DNA from: Chitinophaga lutea
GTDB lineage: Bacteria; Bacteroidota; Bacteroidia; Chitinophagales; Chitinophagaceae
Direction: 5' to 3'
Assembly: GCF_003813775.1 (NCBI RefSeq)
Contig: NZ_RPDH01000001.1
Span: 1,798,001-1,862,000, forward strand
Length of the DNA stretch: 64,000 nt
Both the position numbers and the translations under genes were made by a program. Below the pieces are notes generated by a model that was given only the letters and a program-made list of their open reading frames with translations, ran no database searches and had not been told where the DNA came from. Below are positions 42,367-51,784 of this stretch, piece by piece (position 1 is the first letter of the stretch; every line of letters starts with the position of its first letter).

Positions 42367-43662
42367 TTAGTCGTATTTGCTCTTGATAAACCAGCGGTCG
42401 CTGAGTGTGAAGCCGAGCGTGAGCCGGTAATAAGTTTCTTTCACGAGGTTGATATCGCCGCGCTGCCCTACTTCGAAGGCCGCATTGATCATGGTGAACT
42501 GGTTCATGGCCGGCATGATCCGCCTTACGGGGAAACCTGCGCCTACGGAGAAGCCCATGATGTTCATGTCTTTCCCGCCCACTTTCACGTAGTCCTTGCC
42601 GAAGAAGCCGCCCAGGCGGTATGTAACCTTGTTCCAGTAGCCGGTGAAGGAAGTGGCGTTGGGCACAAACTGGCCGCCTACGCTTACTCTCCAGCTGTCC
42701 TGTGTAGAGTCCGGGTCGCCGAAGCTGCGGAAATTGGCGTATTTGGAAGTGGTGAAGTCTGCGCCGAAGCTGAACTTGTCGATTTTGGTGAGCATGATAC
42801 CTCCGCCGATGGTCTGCGGGTAGATGATCTTGCCGTTGGCGCCCTTCTCGTACAGCACGGTATCCTGCGTATCGTATTCGTCGGAAGACGCGTCGTAGAA
42901 GAGGGTTTCGCGCATTCTTTCGCGGCGGGCCGTGAGCTGCTGCTCCAGGTTGCCGCTGAGGCCGAAGCTCAGTTCGAGGTCTTTGCTCAGGTCTACCGTT
43001 TGTTGTATGCCGAGGGAATAGAAGAAGCTGTTATAGCTGATGCGGCGGCTGTGCCTGCTGGGGAAGATGTTGGAGGTAACAGGGTACAGCTCTTTGGCGG
43101 TGTGCTGCACGTTCCCGAAAATATACCCGATGTTGGCGCCGATGCTGAACCCGCCGAAGCCGATACCGGTGCCTACATAGGCCTGGTAAGTGCCTCCGTT
43201 GCCTTCGTACTGATGCACGACGGGCACTTTCAGTGTATCGAAAAAGGTTTTTTCTTCAGCGTCCGCGATGTTGTAAGACACGCGGGTCATGGGCCGGAGA
43301 CCGATGTTCAGGCCCCACTTTTTGCCCAGGGGCATGCCCAGCTGAAGATAGCTCAGCGTACCGAAACCGGCGCGGGAGCTGATGTTGTTACCTGCCAGGC
43401 GGCGTACGCCACCGTTGAGTCCCACATCGAATGTAACAAGCTGCAGGTTGGAATAACTCGCCGGGTTGAGGAAGTTGATGGACTGGGCATCTGAATAAGC
43501 CTGCGCAACCCCTCCCATACCCAGATTAACGGCATTTTCGGAGCGCGAAAGCTCGCCTAATCCAAAGCGAGAGTACGGAGTGTTATCCTGGGCTGCAGCA
43601 TTTTTTGCCGAAAGCACTAAAACGCCTAACAGGCAAAAGAAGCTAGCTTTTGTCCAATACAT
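42367..43662 (-). CDS. outer-membrane barrel protein upstream of lptC
   Basis: A 431-residue exported protein (signal FCLLGVLVLSAKNAAA). NTPYSRFGLGELSRSENAVN and GMGGVAQAYSDAQSINFLNP resemble the FadL/PorV-like barrels of Bacteroidota, and the rest alternates strands with Gly-rich turns, ending FTLSDRWFIKSKYD. It overlaps the coaX gene by 20 bases and precedes lptC by four, an arrangement I recall as conserved in this phylum. A link to envelope assembly is likely; exact role unknown. Confidence 0.8.
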   Translation of the reverse strand: MYWTKASFFCLLGVLVLSAKNAAAQDNTPYSRFGLGELSRSENAVNLGMGGVAQAYSDAQSINFLNPASYSNLQLVTFDVGLNGGVRRLAGNNISSRAGFGTLSYLQLGMPLGKKWGLNIGLRPMTRVSYNIADAEEKTFFDTLKVPVVHQYEGNGGTYQAYVGTGIGFGGFSIGANIGYIFGNVQHTAKELYPVTSNIFPSRHSRRISYNSFFYSLGIQQTVDLSKDLELSFGLSGNLEQQLTARRERMRETLFYDASSDEYDTQDTVLYEKGANGKIIYPQTIGGGIMLTKIDKFSFGADFTTSKYANFRSFGDPDSTQDSWRVSVGGQFVPNATSFTGYWNKVTYRLGGFFGKDYVKVGGKDMNIMGFSVGAGFPVRRIMPAMNQFTMINAAFEVGQRGDINLVKETYYRLTLGFTLSDRWFIKSKYD

Positions 43663-44386
43663 TGAGTTCTACAATTGAATTTAAACCTTTATACATTAAA
43701 TATGGGCTTGCAAATATCTTACTTTTAAGGCGGGAAGCAAAAAAAACCAAATTCCCCCCTGTTAAAAGCACGTTAAAGTTCCTGTACCGCCTGGAATACG
43801 CGGCAATCATGCCTTCCACCTCCGCCAGCGCGCCTTCCTGCACGCCGCTCAATATGCTCTGGCGCGTATTGTAACCGATGAAGGAATACTGGGTGGAAGG
43901 CTCCACCAGCGGCAGTTTGTCGGTGAACGCATGCAGGGCTTTGAAGCGCATGTCGATGCCGGGACTGATCCCTCCGCCCATGAACTGCCCTGATTTGTGC
44001 ACGAAATTGTAGGTAATGGCCGAGCCCGTGCCGATGATCAGGCTGTGCCGGCCGGGAAACTCCTTCCACGCGCCCGCCGCCAGGGCAATGCGGTCTACCC
44101 CCAGCGTTTCGGGCTTTTCGTACGCGATGCCGATGGGAAGAGGGATGCTGTGATGCAGTCTGGTAAAGGAAGTATGCTCCGCCAGCAGGCTTTCCAGGGC
44201 AGACGGATGATCGATCACGGAGGATAGGATAGCCGCGGAGGGCCGGAACTGCCCCAATGCGGTGCGCACCTGCTCCAATACATCCTCTTCTGAAAAAAAC
44301 AGCTCCTGCTGCAGTTCCCCGTTCTGCATAACCCCGCACTTCAGGCGGGAATTACCCAGGTCGAGGCAAAAAATCGGCCCAATCAT
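43643..44386 (-). CDS. coaX: type III pantothenate kinase
   Basis: First step of coenzyme A synthesis. A 247-residue ASKHA-fold kinase with DLGNSRLKCGV (phosphate loop), the pantothenate-site motif ETLGVDRIALAAGAW, and IIGTGSAITYNFV, GGGISPGIDMRFKAL (the GGxxxPG motif). CoaX enzymes are not feedback-inhibited by CoA and need a monovalent cation. It lies nine bases after the Lon-substrate-binding gene and overlaps the next gene. Confidence 0.95.
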   Translation of the reverse strand: MIGPIFCLDLGNSRLKCGVMQNGELQQELFFSEEDVLEQVRTALGQFRPSAAILSSVIDHPSALESLLAEHTSFTRLHHSIPLPIGIAYEKPETLGVDRIALAAGAWKEFPGRHSLIIGTGSAITYNFVHKSGQFMGGGISPGIDMRFKALHAFTDKLPLVEPSTQYSFIGYNTRQSILSGVQEGALAEVEGMIAAYSRRYRNFNVLLTGGNLVFFASRLKSKIFASPYLMYKGLNSIVELNVLDKS

Positions 44387-44395
44387 GGCGCCAAG

Positions 44396-45031
44396 TTAAA
44401 AATTATCCACGGATAAATTCCGGAAGTGCCCGTTGAGCTTCACCCGGTCCTTGAGTCTTTCCATCTCCGTCATCATGGGAATCACCTTGTTGAGGTGGCG
44501 TTTGAGGTATTCGAGCCGCTGCAGTTCCTGGAAGAGATGGAGAAGCTCATATTCCTCTTCGAGGGAAAGGCCGGCGTGATGGGCGATGTCGTAAGCATGC
44601 AGCTGCTCGTCGGCGCGGGGGAACGATTTGCTGACCTGCAGTATATGGTGCAGCTCCCGCACGGCCGCCAGCACCTGTTTACGGAGGTTGTGGCTGCTGC
44701 GCAGGTGGTTTTCGGGATAGTTGACGATGGCGCCGGCGTAGAGTTTGTCCGGCACTTCCCGGATGATCTCCAGTATGCGGAATACCTTCACCCCGCGCGT
44801 ACGGATATCCAGCTCGCCGTTGTCGTATTGTTTTTCCACCGATTCGATCTCCACGAGCGTTCCGAACTCGTTCACTTTTTTATTGATCACGGCCGGTATG
44901 CCGAAAGGTTTGTGATCGCGGATGCATTCGGTGACCAATTGTTTATAACGTTGCTCAAAAATATGCAGGTTCAGCTGTTCACCCGGGTAAACAACAATCC
45001 CAAGCGGAAATATGGGAATAAAATTGGTCAT
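44396..45031 (-). CDS. LON peptidase substrate-binding (PUA-like) domain protein
   Basis: A 211-residue cytoplasmic protein consisting of the Lon N-terminal domain alone: IFPLGIVVYPGEQLNLHIFE, QRYKQLVTECIRDHKPFGIP, GTLVEIESVEKQYDNGELDI, then a helical C-terminus (HAGLSLEEEYELLHLFQELQ). No ATPase or protease domain follows, so it is a stand-alone member. First gene of the minus-strand operon with coaX, the barrel protein and lptC. Confidence 0.9.
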   Translation of the reverse strand: MTNFIPIFPLGIVVYPGEQLNLHIFEQRYKQLVTECIRDHKPFGIPAVINKKVNEFGTLVEIESVEKQYDNGELDIRTRGVKVFRILEIIREVPDKLYAGAIVNYPENHLRSSHNLRKQVLAAVRELHHILQVSKSFPRADEQLHAYDIAHHAGLSLEEEYELLHLFQELQRLEYLKRHLNKVIPMMTEMERLKDRVKLNGHFRNLSVDNF

Positions 45032-45156
45032 GGCAATACGAAATTAAATATTAAAACAAAAACCGGATACCCGTTTCTATACAGGCAACAGCATTTGAGT
45101 GATTTATTTTCTAGCTTTACGGGCCTGAACATACATATTATAAAAATAATAAAATC

Positions 45157-45164
45157 TATCTTTG
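45157..45164 (+). promoter_or_regulatory. TAnnTTTG box of the glycosyltransferase operon
   Basis: TATCTTTG at 45157-45164, predicted start near 45171, 37 bases before the first glycosyltransferase gene. No clear TTTG upstream at the right spacing. Confidence 0.5.
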
Positions 45165-45207
45165 GTCAACGATTTTATTAGCTACTGGTACCTACAACAT
45201 CCAACGA

Positions 45208-46257
45208 ATGGCACACATACTGATCGACTGTGAAAGAATGAAATACATTAACACGGGCCTTTATACATACTGTCATGAACTTGGAAGCGCGCTGTTAAAA
45301 AAGGCAGTGAACGATCAGTTATGCTTTTATCTGCCGCGTAAACTGGGCAAACATTTCGGGCCGGATGAATCTTATCTCTGGCAGCGTTCCCTTCACAAGT
45401 TTTACCTGCCGCACCGCCAGCAGTTCGATGTATGGCACAGCACTTACCAGACGTCTCTTTATCGCACGCTCAATAGCCGTACCAGAAAACTGCTGACCGT
45501 GCATGACCTTAATTTTCTACACGAATCCAAAAGCAAGGCCAGCCGCAAAAAATACCTCTCACTGCTGCAGCGGAACATTCATAAAGCGGATCATATCGTT
45601 ACCATTTCCGAGTTCGTAAAAAAGGAAGTGCTGCAATACACCGATACCGGCGGCAAGCCGCTGGATGTGATTTACAATGGCAGCCGCGTGGAAGAGTTCA
45701 GCGGTTTTGACGATCCCGTTTATCGCCCCGGCCGGCCTTTCCTGTTTGCGCTGGGCGTAGTACTGCCGAAGAAAAATTTCCATGTGCTGCCCTGCCTGCT
45801 GAAAAACAACGACCTGGAGCTCGTGATCGCCGGCCAGGTCAACGAGGAATACAAATCGAAGATTCTGCATGAAGCGGCGAAACATGGAGTGACGGGGCGC
45901 GTGAAAATACTGGGCGGCATACCGGCCAGTCAAAAATACTGGTACCTGAAAAACTGTTATGCTTTCATGTTCCCCTCACTGGCGGAAGGCTTTGGGTTGC
46001 CTGCCGTGGAAGCGATGCACTTCGGCAAGCCTGTTTTTCTCTCTACGACAACCAGCCTGCCCGAGATCGGCGGCGATGCCGCATATTATTTCGATAGTTT
46101 TGAACCCGAGCGTATGCGCCAGGTTTTTGAAACCGGCATGCAGGATTATTTGAAAAACCACCGCGCACCGGCCATTACCGACAGGGCGCGACTGTTTAAC
46201 TGGGACCATACGGCAGATGCCTATCTTTCGATATACCGGCAACTGGCCGCCCGCTAA
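45208..46257 (+). CDS. glycosyltransferase, GT4 family
   Basis: A 349-residue GT-B enzyme that transfers a sugar from a nucleotide donor, probably in surface-polysaccharide synthesis. N-terminal half: LLTVHDLNFLHE and HIVTISEFVKKEVLQYT. C-terminal donor-binding half: FLFALGVVLPKKNFHVLPCL, and the retaining-GT motif FPSLAEGFGLPAVEAMHFGK with the E-x7-E pair, then PVFLSTTTSLPEIGGDAAYY. First gene of a three-gene plus-strand set with 27 bases to the methyltransferase. Confidence 0.92.
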   Translation: MAHILIDCERMKYINTGLYTYCHELGSALLKKAVNDQLCFYLPRKLGKHFGPDESYLWQRSLHKFYLPHRQQFDVWHSTYQTSLYRTLNSRTRKLLTVHDLNFLHESKSKASRKKYLSLLQRNIHKADHIVTISEFVKKEVLQYTDTGGKPLDVIYNGSRVEEFSGFDDPVYRPGRPFLFALGVVLPKKNFHVLPCLLKNNDLELVIAGQVNEEYKSKILHEAAKHGVTGRVKILGGIPASQKYWYLKNCYAFMFPSLAEGFGLPAVEAMHFGKPVFLSTTTSLPEIGGDAAYYFDSFEPERMRQVFETGMQDYLKNHRAPAITDRARLFNWDHTADAYLSIYRQLAAR

Positions 46258-46284
46258 ACCATTTCTAACATTAAAGCACACTGC

Positions 46285-46998
46285 ATGAACAACCGTGTAA
46301 CAAGCGGGTTCAATCCAAACCTGTTCCATCCTTTTTATTTTGTCCGCAAGGGGCTCTACAGGGCCATCAGTCAATATGCGGGGCGGTTAGGCGGTACGCT
46401 GATGGACTTCGGGTGCGGGTCAAAACCGTATCAGGCCTTGTTCACGGTGGAAAAATACATCGGTGTGGACTATAACGGGGAAGGGCACACCCACGAAAAC
46501 GAAGCCATCGACGTGTTTTACGACGGGAAGAAAATTCCGTTCCCCGATGCATATTTCGACTCGGTTTTTACCAGCGAGGTATTTGAACACCTGTTCAACC
46601 TGGAAGAGATTTTGCCCGAGCTGCACAGGGTATTGAAGCCGAAAGGTAAAATGCTCATCACATGCCCCTTTGTGTGGAACGAACATGAAGTGCCGAATGA
46701 TTACGCCAGATACACCCGGTTCGCGCTGGAGCACCTGTTGGAAAAGCATGGTTTTAACATCCTTGTTACCGATAAATCCGGTACGTTCATCACCACCATT
46801 TTCCAGATGATGGTCGTGTATTTTTCGCAGCACCTGTTTCCCCGTTCCAGCTGGATAATGAAAACCGGCGTGTCCCGCTTCATTATCAAATTCCTGTTCA
46901 TCTTGATGCCCAATCTCACCGGCTACCTGCTGAATGCAATGCTGCCGGAGCGAAAAGACCTTTACCAGAACAACATTCTGCTTGTTGAAAAAAAATAA
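46285..46998 (+). CDS. class I SAM-dependent methyltransferase
   Basis: A 237-residue methyltransferase (type 11). SAM-binding motif I reads LMDFGCGSKPYQALF, followed by YIGVDYNGEGHTHENEAIDV, motif II YFDSVFTSEVFEHLFNLEEI and post-II LHRVLKPKGKMLITCPFVWN. The C-terminal ~60 residues are hydrophobic and may bind membrane. Between two glycosyltransferases, it most likely methylates a sugar or a lipid-linked precursor. The next gene starts directly after its stop. Confidence 0.9.
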   Translation: MNNRVTSGFNPNLFHPFYFVRKGLYRAISQYAGRLGGTLMDFGCGSKPYQALFTVEKYIGVDYNGEGHTHENEAIDVFYDGKKIPFPDAYFDSVFTSEVFEHLFNLEEILPELHRVLKPKGKMLITCPFVWNEHEVPNDYARYTRFALEHLLEKHGFNILVTDKSGTFITTIFQMMVVYFSQHLFPRSSWIMKTGVSRFIIKFLFILMPNLTGYLLNAMLPERKDLYQNNILLVEKK

Positions 46999-46999
46999 C

Positions 47000-47968
47000 A
47001 TGAAAGCCGTTTATACCATCTGCACACCGAGCCATATTGCAGAAGCGCAAACGCTTATTTCGTCCGTATCGGAGCAGAGCCCGGAGGCTGCCGGCATTAT
47101 CTTTTTATTCAACGCGGATGCCTTCGCGGCACAGTCGCTTTCATCGTTCGGCACCGCCGAAACCATCGTGGTGGATGCCATGCAACTGGCGCATTACGGC
47201 GAAATGAAAGCCCGCTACACAGCGTTTGAGCTCAGCTGTGCATTAAAACCTTACCTGGCGGATTACCTGCTTCACGAAAGAGGATATGAACAGGTGATTT
47301 ATTTCGACGCCGACATACTGGTCACGCATCCTTTGTTGCCGGTCTGGGAAAGTCTCGCGGAGAAAAAACTCATCCTCACCGGTCATGTCAACGGTACTGC
47401 AATCTGGGAGGGCGATGATATAGCAGTAAAAGCAAGGCGGTCCATTGAAAGGAATATGCTGAGAGGCGGCGTTTTCAACGGCGGCTTTTTTGCCGTTGAA
47501 AAAAGTACCGGCACCGGGGCATTTTTATCGTGGTGGATGAGAGTGTTGTTGGACGGGTGTTACAACAAACCATCCAAAGGGCTGTTTGTCGATCAGCTGT
47601 GGCTCGCCACAACTCCCCTGCTGTTCAACAACCTGTTACTGATCAGTAAACACCCCGGGTTCAATATGGCGTACTGGAACCTTGACGAAAGAAAGCTGGT
47701 GAAAAACGGAGACCTGTATGATGTAATCACATCAGAAGGTACCCGGGTGCCTTTGATATTTTTTCATTTCAGCGGGTTCAAAGCCGAAGCGGCAGGGGAG
47801 ATTTCCGTGTATCATCCCAACCTGTATTCTTTTGCATCGCGGCCCGAATTGAAGCCGCTTTTCGAAGACTATAAAAGCCGGTTGCTGGGGCACGGTTATA
47901 GCGCCATCAAAGCGCGGTATTCGAAAAAAAGCTTCTGGCAACGCCTCTTTTCCTCTTCCGGCAGCTGA
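47000..47968 (+). CDS. glycosyltransferase, GT8-like
   Basis: 322 residues from ATG 47000 (MKAVYTICTPSHIAEAQTLI). GT-A fold: the DxD metal motif is in QVIYFDADILVTHPLLPVWE, and NGGFFAVEKSTGTGAFLSWW and GLFVDQLWLATTPLLF match the acceptor-side pattern of GT8-like enzymes annotated simply as 'glycosyl transferase'. The C-terminus is basic. Last gene of the plus-strand set; the next gene is convergent and ends on the adjacent base. Confidence 0.85.
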   Translation: MKAVYTICTPSHIAEAQTLISSVSEQSPEAAGIIFLFNADAFAAQSLSSFGTAETIVVDAMQLAHYGEMKARYTAFELSCALKPYLADYLLHERGYEQVIYFDADILVTHPLLPVWESLAEKKLILTGHVNGTAIWEGDDIAVKARRSIERNMLRGGVFNGGFFAVEKSTGTGAFLSWWMRVLLDGCYNKPSKGLFVDQLWLATTPLLFNNLLLISKHPGFNMAYWNLDERKLVKNGDLYDVITSEGTRVPLIFFHFSGFKAEAAGEISVYHPNLYSFASRPELKPLFEDYKSRLLGHGYSAIKARYSKKSFWQRLFSSSGS

Positions 47969-48847
47969 TCAACGGATCACCCGGTAGTTTTTGTAATCGA
48001 ACAGCCGGACGCCCGTTTGCTGTTCTATCCAGTACAACAGGCGGCGTTTGAAACTGGAAAAATTCTTGCGGCTGATGTCGTACTCGAACTGCCAGTTTTT
48101 CCGGGCGATGCGGTCCTGCATCAACGCGGGATGCGTGCCGGTGAATTTCTTCAGGGAGTCGATGGCGGAGTAATCGAATTCTTCCGCCGATAAAACGCGG
48201 CTCATCATTTCCTTGTCGTGACCGTAATACAGCGAGGCGGAATTCTTGTTTTTCTTCGCCTGTTCAGCGGGGTTCTTCACCCAGCCGTAATGATACATCC
48301 AGGCTTTCACGGGTTTCACAAGCAGTTTCTCATTATTGAGACGGAAGCCCTGTGCGTCGCGGTAGGAGCGGATGCGGCGGTCGTTGCGGATGATGCGGAT
48401 CTCTTTGTTGTACCAGGTGCGTGAGTCGCCCAGGTAATCGTAGCTGCCGTAAAAGTGGCGGTAGTTGAAAAGCAGTCCCTGCACGCGGAGATCGTCTTTA
48501 TACTGTTCCATCGCGGCGCGGATGGCGGGATAATCGTCTTCATGCACCACCTCGTCTGCCTGGATATAAAACGCCCATGTACTGTCCGGGCTCACCTGAT
48601 CGAGCGCCTTATCCGTTTCCACGGCCAGGATGCGGCCGCCGGCCTTGAGAGAATCGTCCCATACCGAATGTACGATCCGCAATTTCGGAGAGCCGATCGA
48701 TTCAATCAGCCGGAGGGTGCCATCGTCCGAATCGCCCACGCTCACCACCACTTCGTCGCAGAGCGGCAGGATGGAACGGATGGCTTCCACCACCGGGTAA
48801 TCATATTTTACGGCATTCCGTACGAATGTAAATCCGGACACTTTCAT
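47969..48847 (-). CDS. glycosyltransferase, GT2-like
   Basis: 292 residues from MKVSGFTFVRNAVKYDYPVV. GT-A fold with SILPLCDEVVVSVGDSDDGT (nucleotide site) and WAFYIQADEVVHEDDYPAIR, where ADE takes the place of the DxD motif. The mid region (QGLLFNYRHFYGSYDYLGD) is typical of a GT2 group common in Bacteroidota. It is divergent from meaB with only 51 bases between, so the two promoters overlap. An earlier in-frame ATG at 48910 lies inside the meaB start and is unlikely. Confidence 0.85.
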   Translation of the reverse strand: MKVSGFTFVRNAVKYDYPVVEAIRSILPLCDEVVVSVGDSDDGTLRLIESIGSPKLRIVHSVWDDSLKAGGRILAVETDKALDQVSPDSTWAFYIQADEVVHEDDYPAIRAAMEQYKDDLRVQGLLFNYRHFYGSYDYLGDSRTWYNKEIRIIRNDRRIRSYRDAQGFRLNNEKLLVKPVKAWMYHYGWVKNPAEQAKKNKNSASLYYGHDKEMMSRVLSAEEFDYSAIDSLKKFTGTHPALMQDRIARKNWQFEYDISRKNFSSFKRRLLYWIEQQTGVRLFDYKNYRVIR

Positions 48848-48886
48848 GTATCGAGTATAAGCTGCAAAGATGTGGAAAATCATCGA

Positions 48887-48894
48887 TACATTTG
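48887..48894 (+). promoter_or_regulatory. TAnnTTTG box immediately before meaB
   Basis: TACATTTG at 48887-48894, four bases before the ATG of meaB. A transcript from here would start at or next to the start codon. Confidence 0.5.
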
Positions 48895-48898
48895 TTTT

Positions 48899-49804
48899 AT
48901 GTATCCGCAATTGCTCACCCGTTTACTCGCAGGCGACACCCGCGCGCTGGCCCGCAGCATATCGCTGGTGGAAAATGAAGCGCCGGGTTACACCGGCCTG
49001 CTGGAGGCGCTGCCCTCCAACGGGCACACGCGGGTGGTGGGTATCACCGGGCCTCCGGGCGCGGGAAAAAGCACGCTGGTGAATGCGCTGATCAGTGCGT
49101 TGACGGCACAGGGAAAGAAGGTGGCCATCATCGCCGTCGATCCTTCCAGCCCTTTTAATTTCGGCGCTTTGCTGGGCGACCGCATCCGCATGAGCAGCCA
49201 CTTCTCCGACCCGCGCGTGTTCATCCGCTCCATGGCGAGCCGCGGCGCACTGGGCGGGCTCAGCCCGAAAATACTGGAGGTAAGCGACCTGGTGAAAGCG
49301 GCGGGATTCGATTACCTGTTCATCGAAACCGTAGGCGTGGGACAAAGCGAAGTGGAAATCGCCGGCGTGGCAGACACAACGGTCGTAGTGGTGGTGCCGG
49401 AAGCCGGCGACGAAATACAAACGATGAAAGCCGGCCTGATGGAGATCGCGAATATTTTCGCGGTGAACAAGGCCGACCGCCCCAATGCAGATGCCTTTGT
49501 AAAAAACCTGCGGCTGCTCGCACATACCAAACGCACCGGCGACTGGGAAACGCCTGTGATCAAAACCATTGCAACTACCGGAACGGGCATTCCCGAGCTC
49601 ATTACAGCCCTCGACGCACACCGGTCGCAGGTACATGGCAACCGTTCCAGGAAAGCCCTTCTTTTGGCCGAAAAAGCCTATCAGTTGATACAGCACCGGC
49701 GCATGCAGCAGGTGGATAAAAAAGCCCTGTTCGAGCAGGTGCGGCAAATGCTGGATGATCCTCACTTTAATCTTTACCGCATTGTGCAGGAGTATGCTTC
49801 GTAA
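48899..49804 (+). CDS. meaB: methylmalonyl-CoA mutase-associated GTPase MeaB
   Basis: A 301-residue G3E-family GTPase that guards adenosylcobalamin loading of methylmalonyl-CoA mutase. P-loop GITGPPGAGKSTLVNALI (~residues 47-64), AVDPSSPF (the switch region), RIRMSSHFSDPRVFIRSMAS, then ETVGVGQSEVEIAGVADTTV and base-recognition FAVNKADRPNAD. Full length. No mutase gene is in the window. The 3' end overlaps the convergent chloride-channel gene by 38 bases. The promoter box almost touches the ATG, so the mRNA may be leaderless. Confidence 0.95.
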   Translation: MYPQLLTRLLAGDTRALARSISLVENEAPGYTGLLEALPSNGHTRVVGITGPPGAGKSTLVNALISALTAQGKKVAIIAVDPSSPFNFGALLGDRIRMSSHFSDPRVFIRSMASRGALGGLSPKILEVSDLVKAAGFDYLFIETVGVGQSEVEIAGVADTTVVVVVPEAGDEIQTMKAGLMEIANIFAVNKADRPNADAFVKNLRLLAHTKRTGDWETPVIKTIATTGTGIPELITALDAHRSQVHGNRSRKALLLAEKAYQLIQHRRMQQVDKKALFEQVRQMLDDPHFNLYRIVQEYAS

Positions 49805-50978
49805 GCACCGGCGCAGACACCGCGTATCCCGCCAGACCCGCCAGCACTACCGGCAGCACGGCATCCAGCCTTCCGCTGATCTCCAGCGGCAACACGATGG
49901 CGAGTAACCAGCAGCGCGTCGTTCCCGCCAGCATCGCTGCGGCTCCCACGAGCGCGGCAACCGGAGGATGAATGGGAACCGATGGAAAACACAATTGCAG
50001 CAGCAGCGCCGTGAGCAGGCCGAAAGCCGCGCCTGTCAACAGCAGCGGGGAAATGACGCTCCCCTGCATGCCCGTTCCTTTGGCGGCGGCAAACGCGATG
50101 AGTTTGTACATGCTCATCGAGATCAGCAGGCTGAGGGTGATGTTGTGCACCGACAGTATCAGCGCCGCGCGTTCATATCCCTGGCCATATGCATCCGGCC
50201 TGTACCATGCGATCAGTCCCACTACTGCGGCGCCTGCAACCGGCCACCAATACGATCGCATGCGTGCGGTCAACAGCCGGAGCGCCCATACCGCGTGTAT
50301 TGCGAGGGCCGCGGTGAGGCCCGTCAGCATGCCGAGTAGTATAAAAACAGGCAATGCGGGTAACGCCGTGTGCAACTCCCCGAACGGCCATACCAACGGT
50401 TGCCCGGTGATTCCGTAATGCACCGCTTTCCCTATGGTAGCCGCAAGTATGACCGGCAGTGGCCGGCGAGCGGAAATGAAACTAAGCGTACATACAACCG
50501 CGGCAACCGGCGTGCCGAGCGCACCGGTGAAACCCGCGGCCACGCCGCAGATCAGCAGCCATTCCTTTTCCGCTTCACTGAAGTGAGGCCGCAGCAAACC
50601 AGTTGCACCCAGGCGCATGGCGGGGCTTTCCACGCCAACAGGCATCGCTGCGGCCAGTAGCAGCAGGTCTGCCAAAATGCGCGCACGCGGCCACCTGCGT
50701 AGCAGCAATATCACTGCAACAGCGCCCACCGGCGGAATGATCGCGGCCCATACGCCGAGCTCGTGCGGCAGCGGGAAAGGCCGCAGCAGCACCGTTTCCA
50801 GGGCGCGGGCCAACATTGTCACCACCGCACCGAAAGATGCCGTGAGCACCGACCAGAGCAAACAACACCACAACATCCGCCCGCGCCGTTGCAGCGGCAG
50901 GTGAAGGTATTGTGGCGAAGGGCTGAAGTCCACCGGCGGCAAGCCTTTCCGGTGGGTGAAGAACTGCAGGAATTTCAA
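49767..50978 (-). CDS. ClC-type chloride channel/transporter family protein
   Basis: A 403-residue membrane protein with ~10 helices. Typical ClC segments are recognisable though altered: VGVESPAMRLGATG corresponds to the GREGP region, and FTGALGTPVAAVVCTLSF to the next conserved helix pair; MQGSVISPLLLTGAAFGLLT resembles GGIFAPSLxxGA. The first GSGIP motif is not evident (ESPAMRLG context instead), so selectivity and gating cannot be assumed. Its tail overlaps meaB. No regulatory CBS domain. Confidence 0.78.
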   Translation of the reverse strand: MKFLQFFTHRKGLPPVDFSPSPQYLHLPLQRRGRMLWCCLLWSVLTASFGAVVTMLARALETVLLRPFPLPHELGVWAAIIPPVGAVAVILLLRRWPRARILADLLLLAAAMPVGVESPAMRLGATGLLRPHFSEAEKEWLLICGVAAGFTGALGTPVAAVVCTLSFISARRPLPVILAATIGKAVHYGITGQPLVWPFGELHTALPALPVFILLGMLTGLTAALAIHAVWALRLLTARMRSYWWPVAGAAVVGLIAWYRPDAYGQGYERAALILSVHNITLSLLISMSMYKLIAFAAAKGTGMQGSVISPLLLTGAAFGLLTALLLQLCFPSVPIHPPVAALVGAAAMLAGTTRCWLLAIVLPLEISGRLDAVLPVVLAGLAGYAVSAPVLTKHTPAQCGKD

Positions 50979-51168
50979 ACTTTGTATTGATTATCGTTGT
51001 TATAAATATCTATTTAAGCTGTAAATCAACCAAACACAATTTTGTTTGATTTCCATCGTTTTATGGACGGTTTTTCAAACAACATGAAAGTGCTATTCGC
51101 ACACTGCCGAAATTTTGTATTTTTAGGCCCTTTTGGGCATCATGCTGCATATTTTCATATAACTAAAC

Positions 51169-51777
51169 ATGGCAAAGGAATCCACCTTTAATCCTGAACA
51201 CCAGGCAACCAATACCGCCAGCAAGGTGGTTGCGGCACTGGAACGGCTGTCGGAAGCGTTTCGCGTGTTGCTCTGGCAGGAAGCCAAACAGCATGGCATC
51301 AGCCCCATCCAGGTGCAGATACTCACTTACCTGCTGCACTATCCCGATAAGTTCAAAACCGTTACCAACCTCGCTTCGCACTTCAATATGACGAAAGCGA
51401 CGATCAGCGATGCGATAAAATCCGTGGAGTCGAAAGGTTTCCTGAAACGGAAAGAAGATGTGAACGACAACCGCAGCCATACTTTGCTGCTGACGCGCGA
51501 AGGAAAAAACATCGCGCGGAAAATTGAAGATTTCGCCAATCCCATCCAGGACTCGGTTAACAACCTGGCGCCCGACAAACAGGCCGGCCTGCTGGAACAG
51601 TTGCTGTATCTCATCCAGGACCTGAACCGCAACCTCGTCATCACGCCGCAGCGCATGTGCCTCAACTGCCGCTTCTATGAACAGAAAGGCAAGCTGCATT
51701 ACTGTAATCTCGTCAACGCGTTTCTGAACGCGGGCGATCTGCGGGTGGACTGCCCCGAATTCACCGTACCGGTGTAG
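51169..51777 (+). CDS. MarR-family regulator with a C-terminal cysteine cluster
   Basis: A 202-residue winged-helix regulator: ISPIQVQILTYLLHYPDKFK, NLASHFNMTKATISDAIKSV and ESKGFLKRKEDVNDNRSHTL, with the Asp-x-Arg wing. After the dimerisation helices it has an added segment with Cys164, Cys167, Cys179 and Cys195 (MCLNCRFYEQ, HYCNLVNA, VDCPEF), which ordinary MarR proteins lack. The layout fits a bound metal or Fe-S cluster and thus redox or metal sensing, which is inference. Gene is alone, divergent from the chloride-channel gene. Confidence 0.88.
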   Translation: MAKESTFNPEHQATNTASKVVAALERLSEAFRVLLWQEAKQHGISPIQVQILTYLLHYPDKFKTVTNLASHFNMTKATISDAIKSVESKGFLKRKEDVNDNRSHTLLLTREGKNIARKIEDFANPIQDSVNNLAPDKQAGLLEQLLYLIQDLNRNLVITPQRMCLNCRFYEQKGKLHYCNLVNAFLNAGDLRVDCPEFTVPV

Positions 51778-51784
51778 AGAAACG

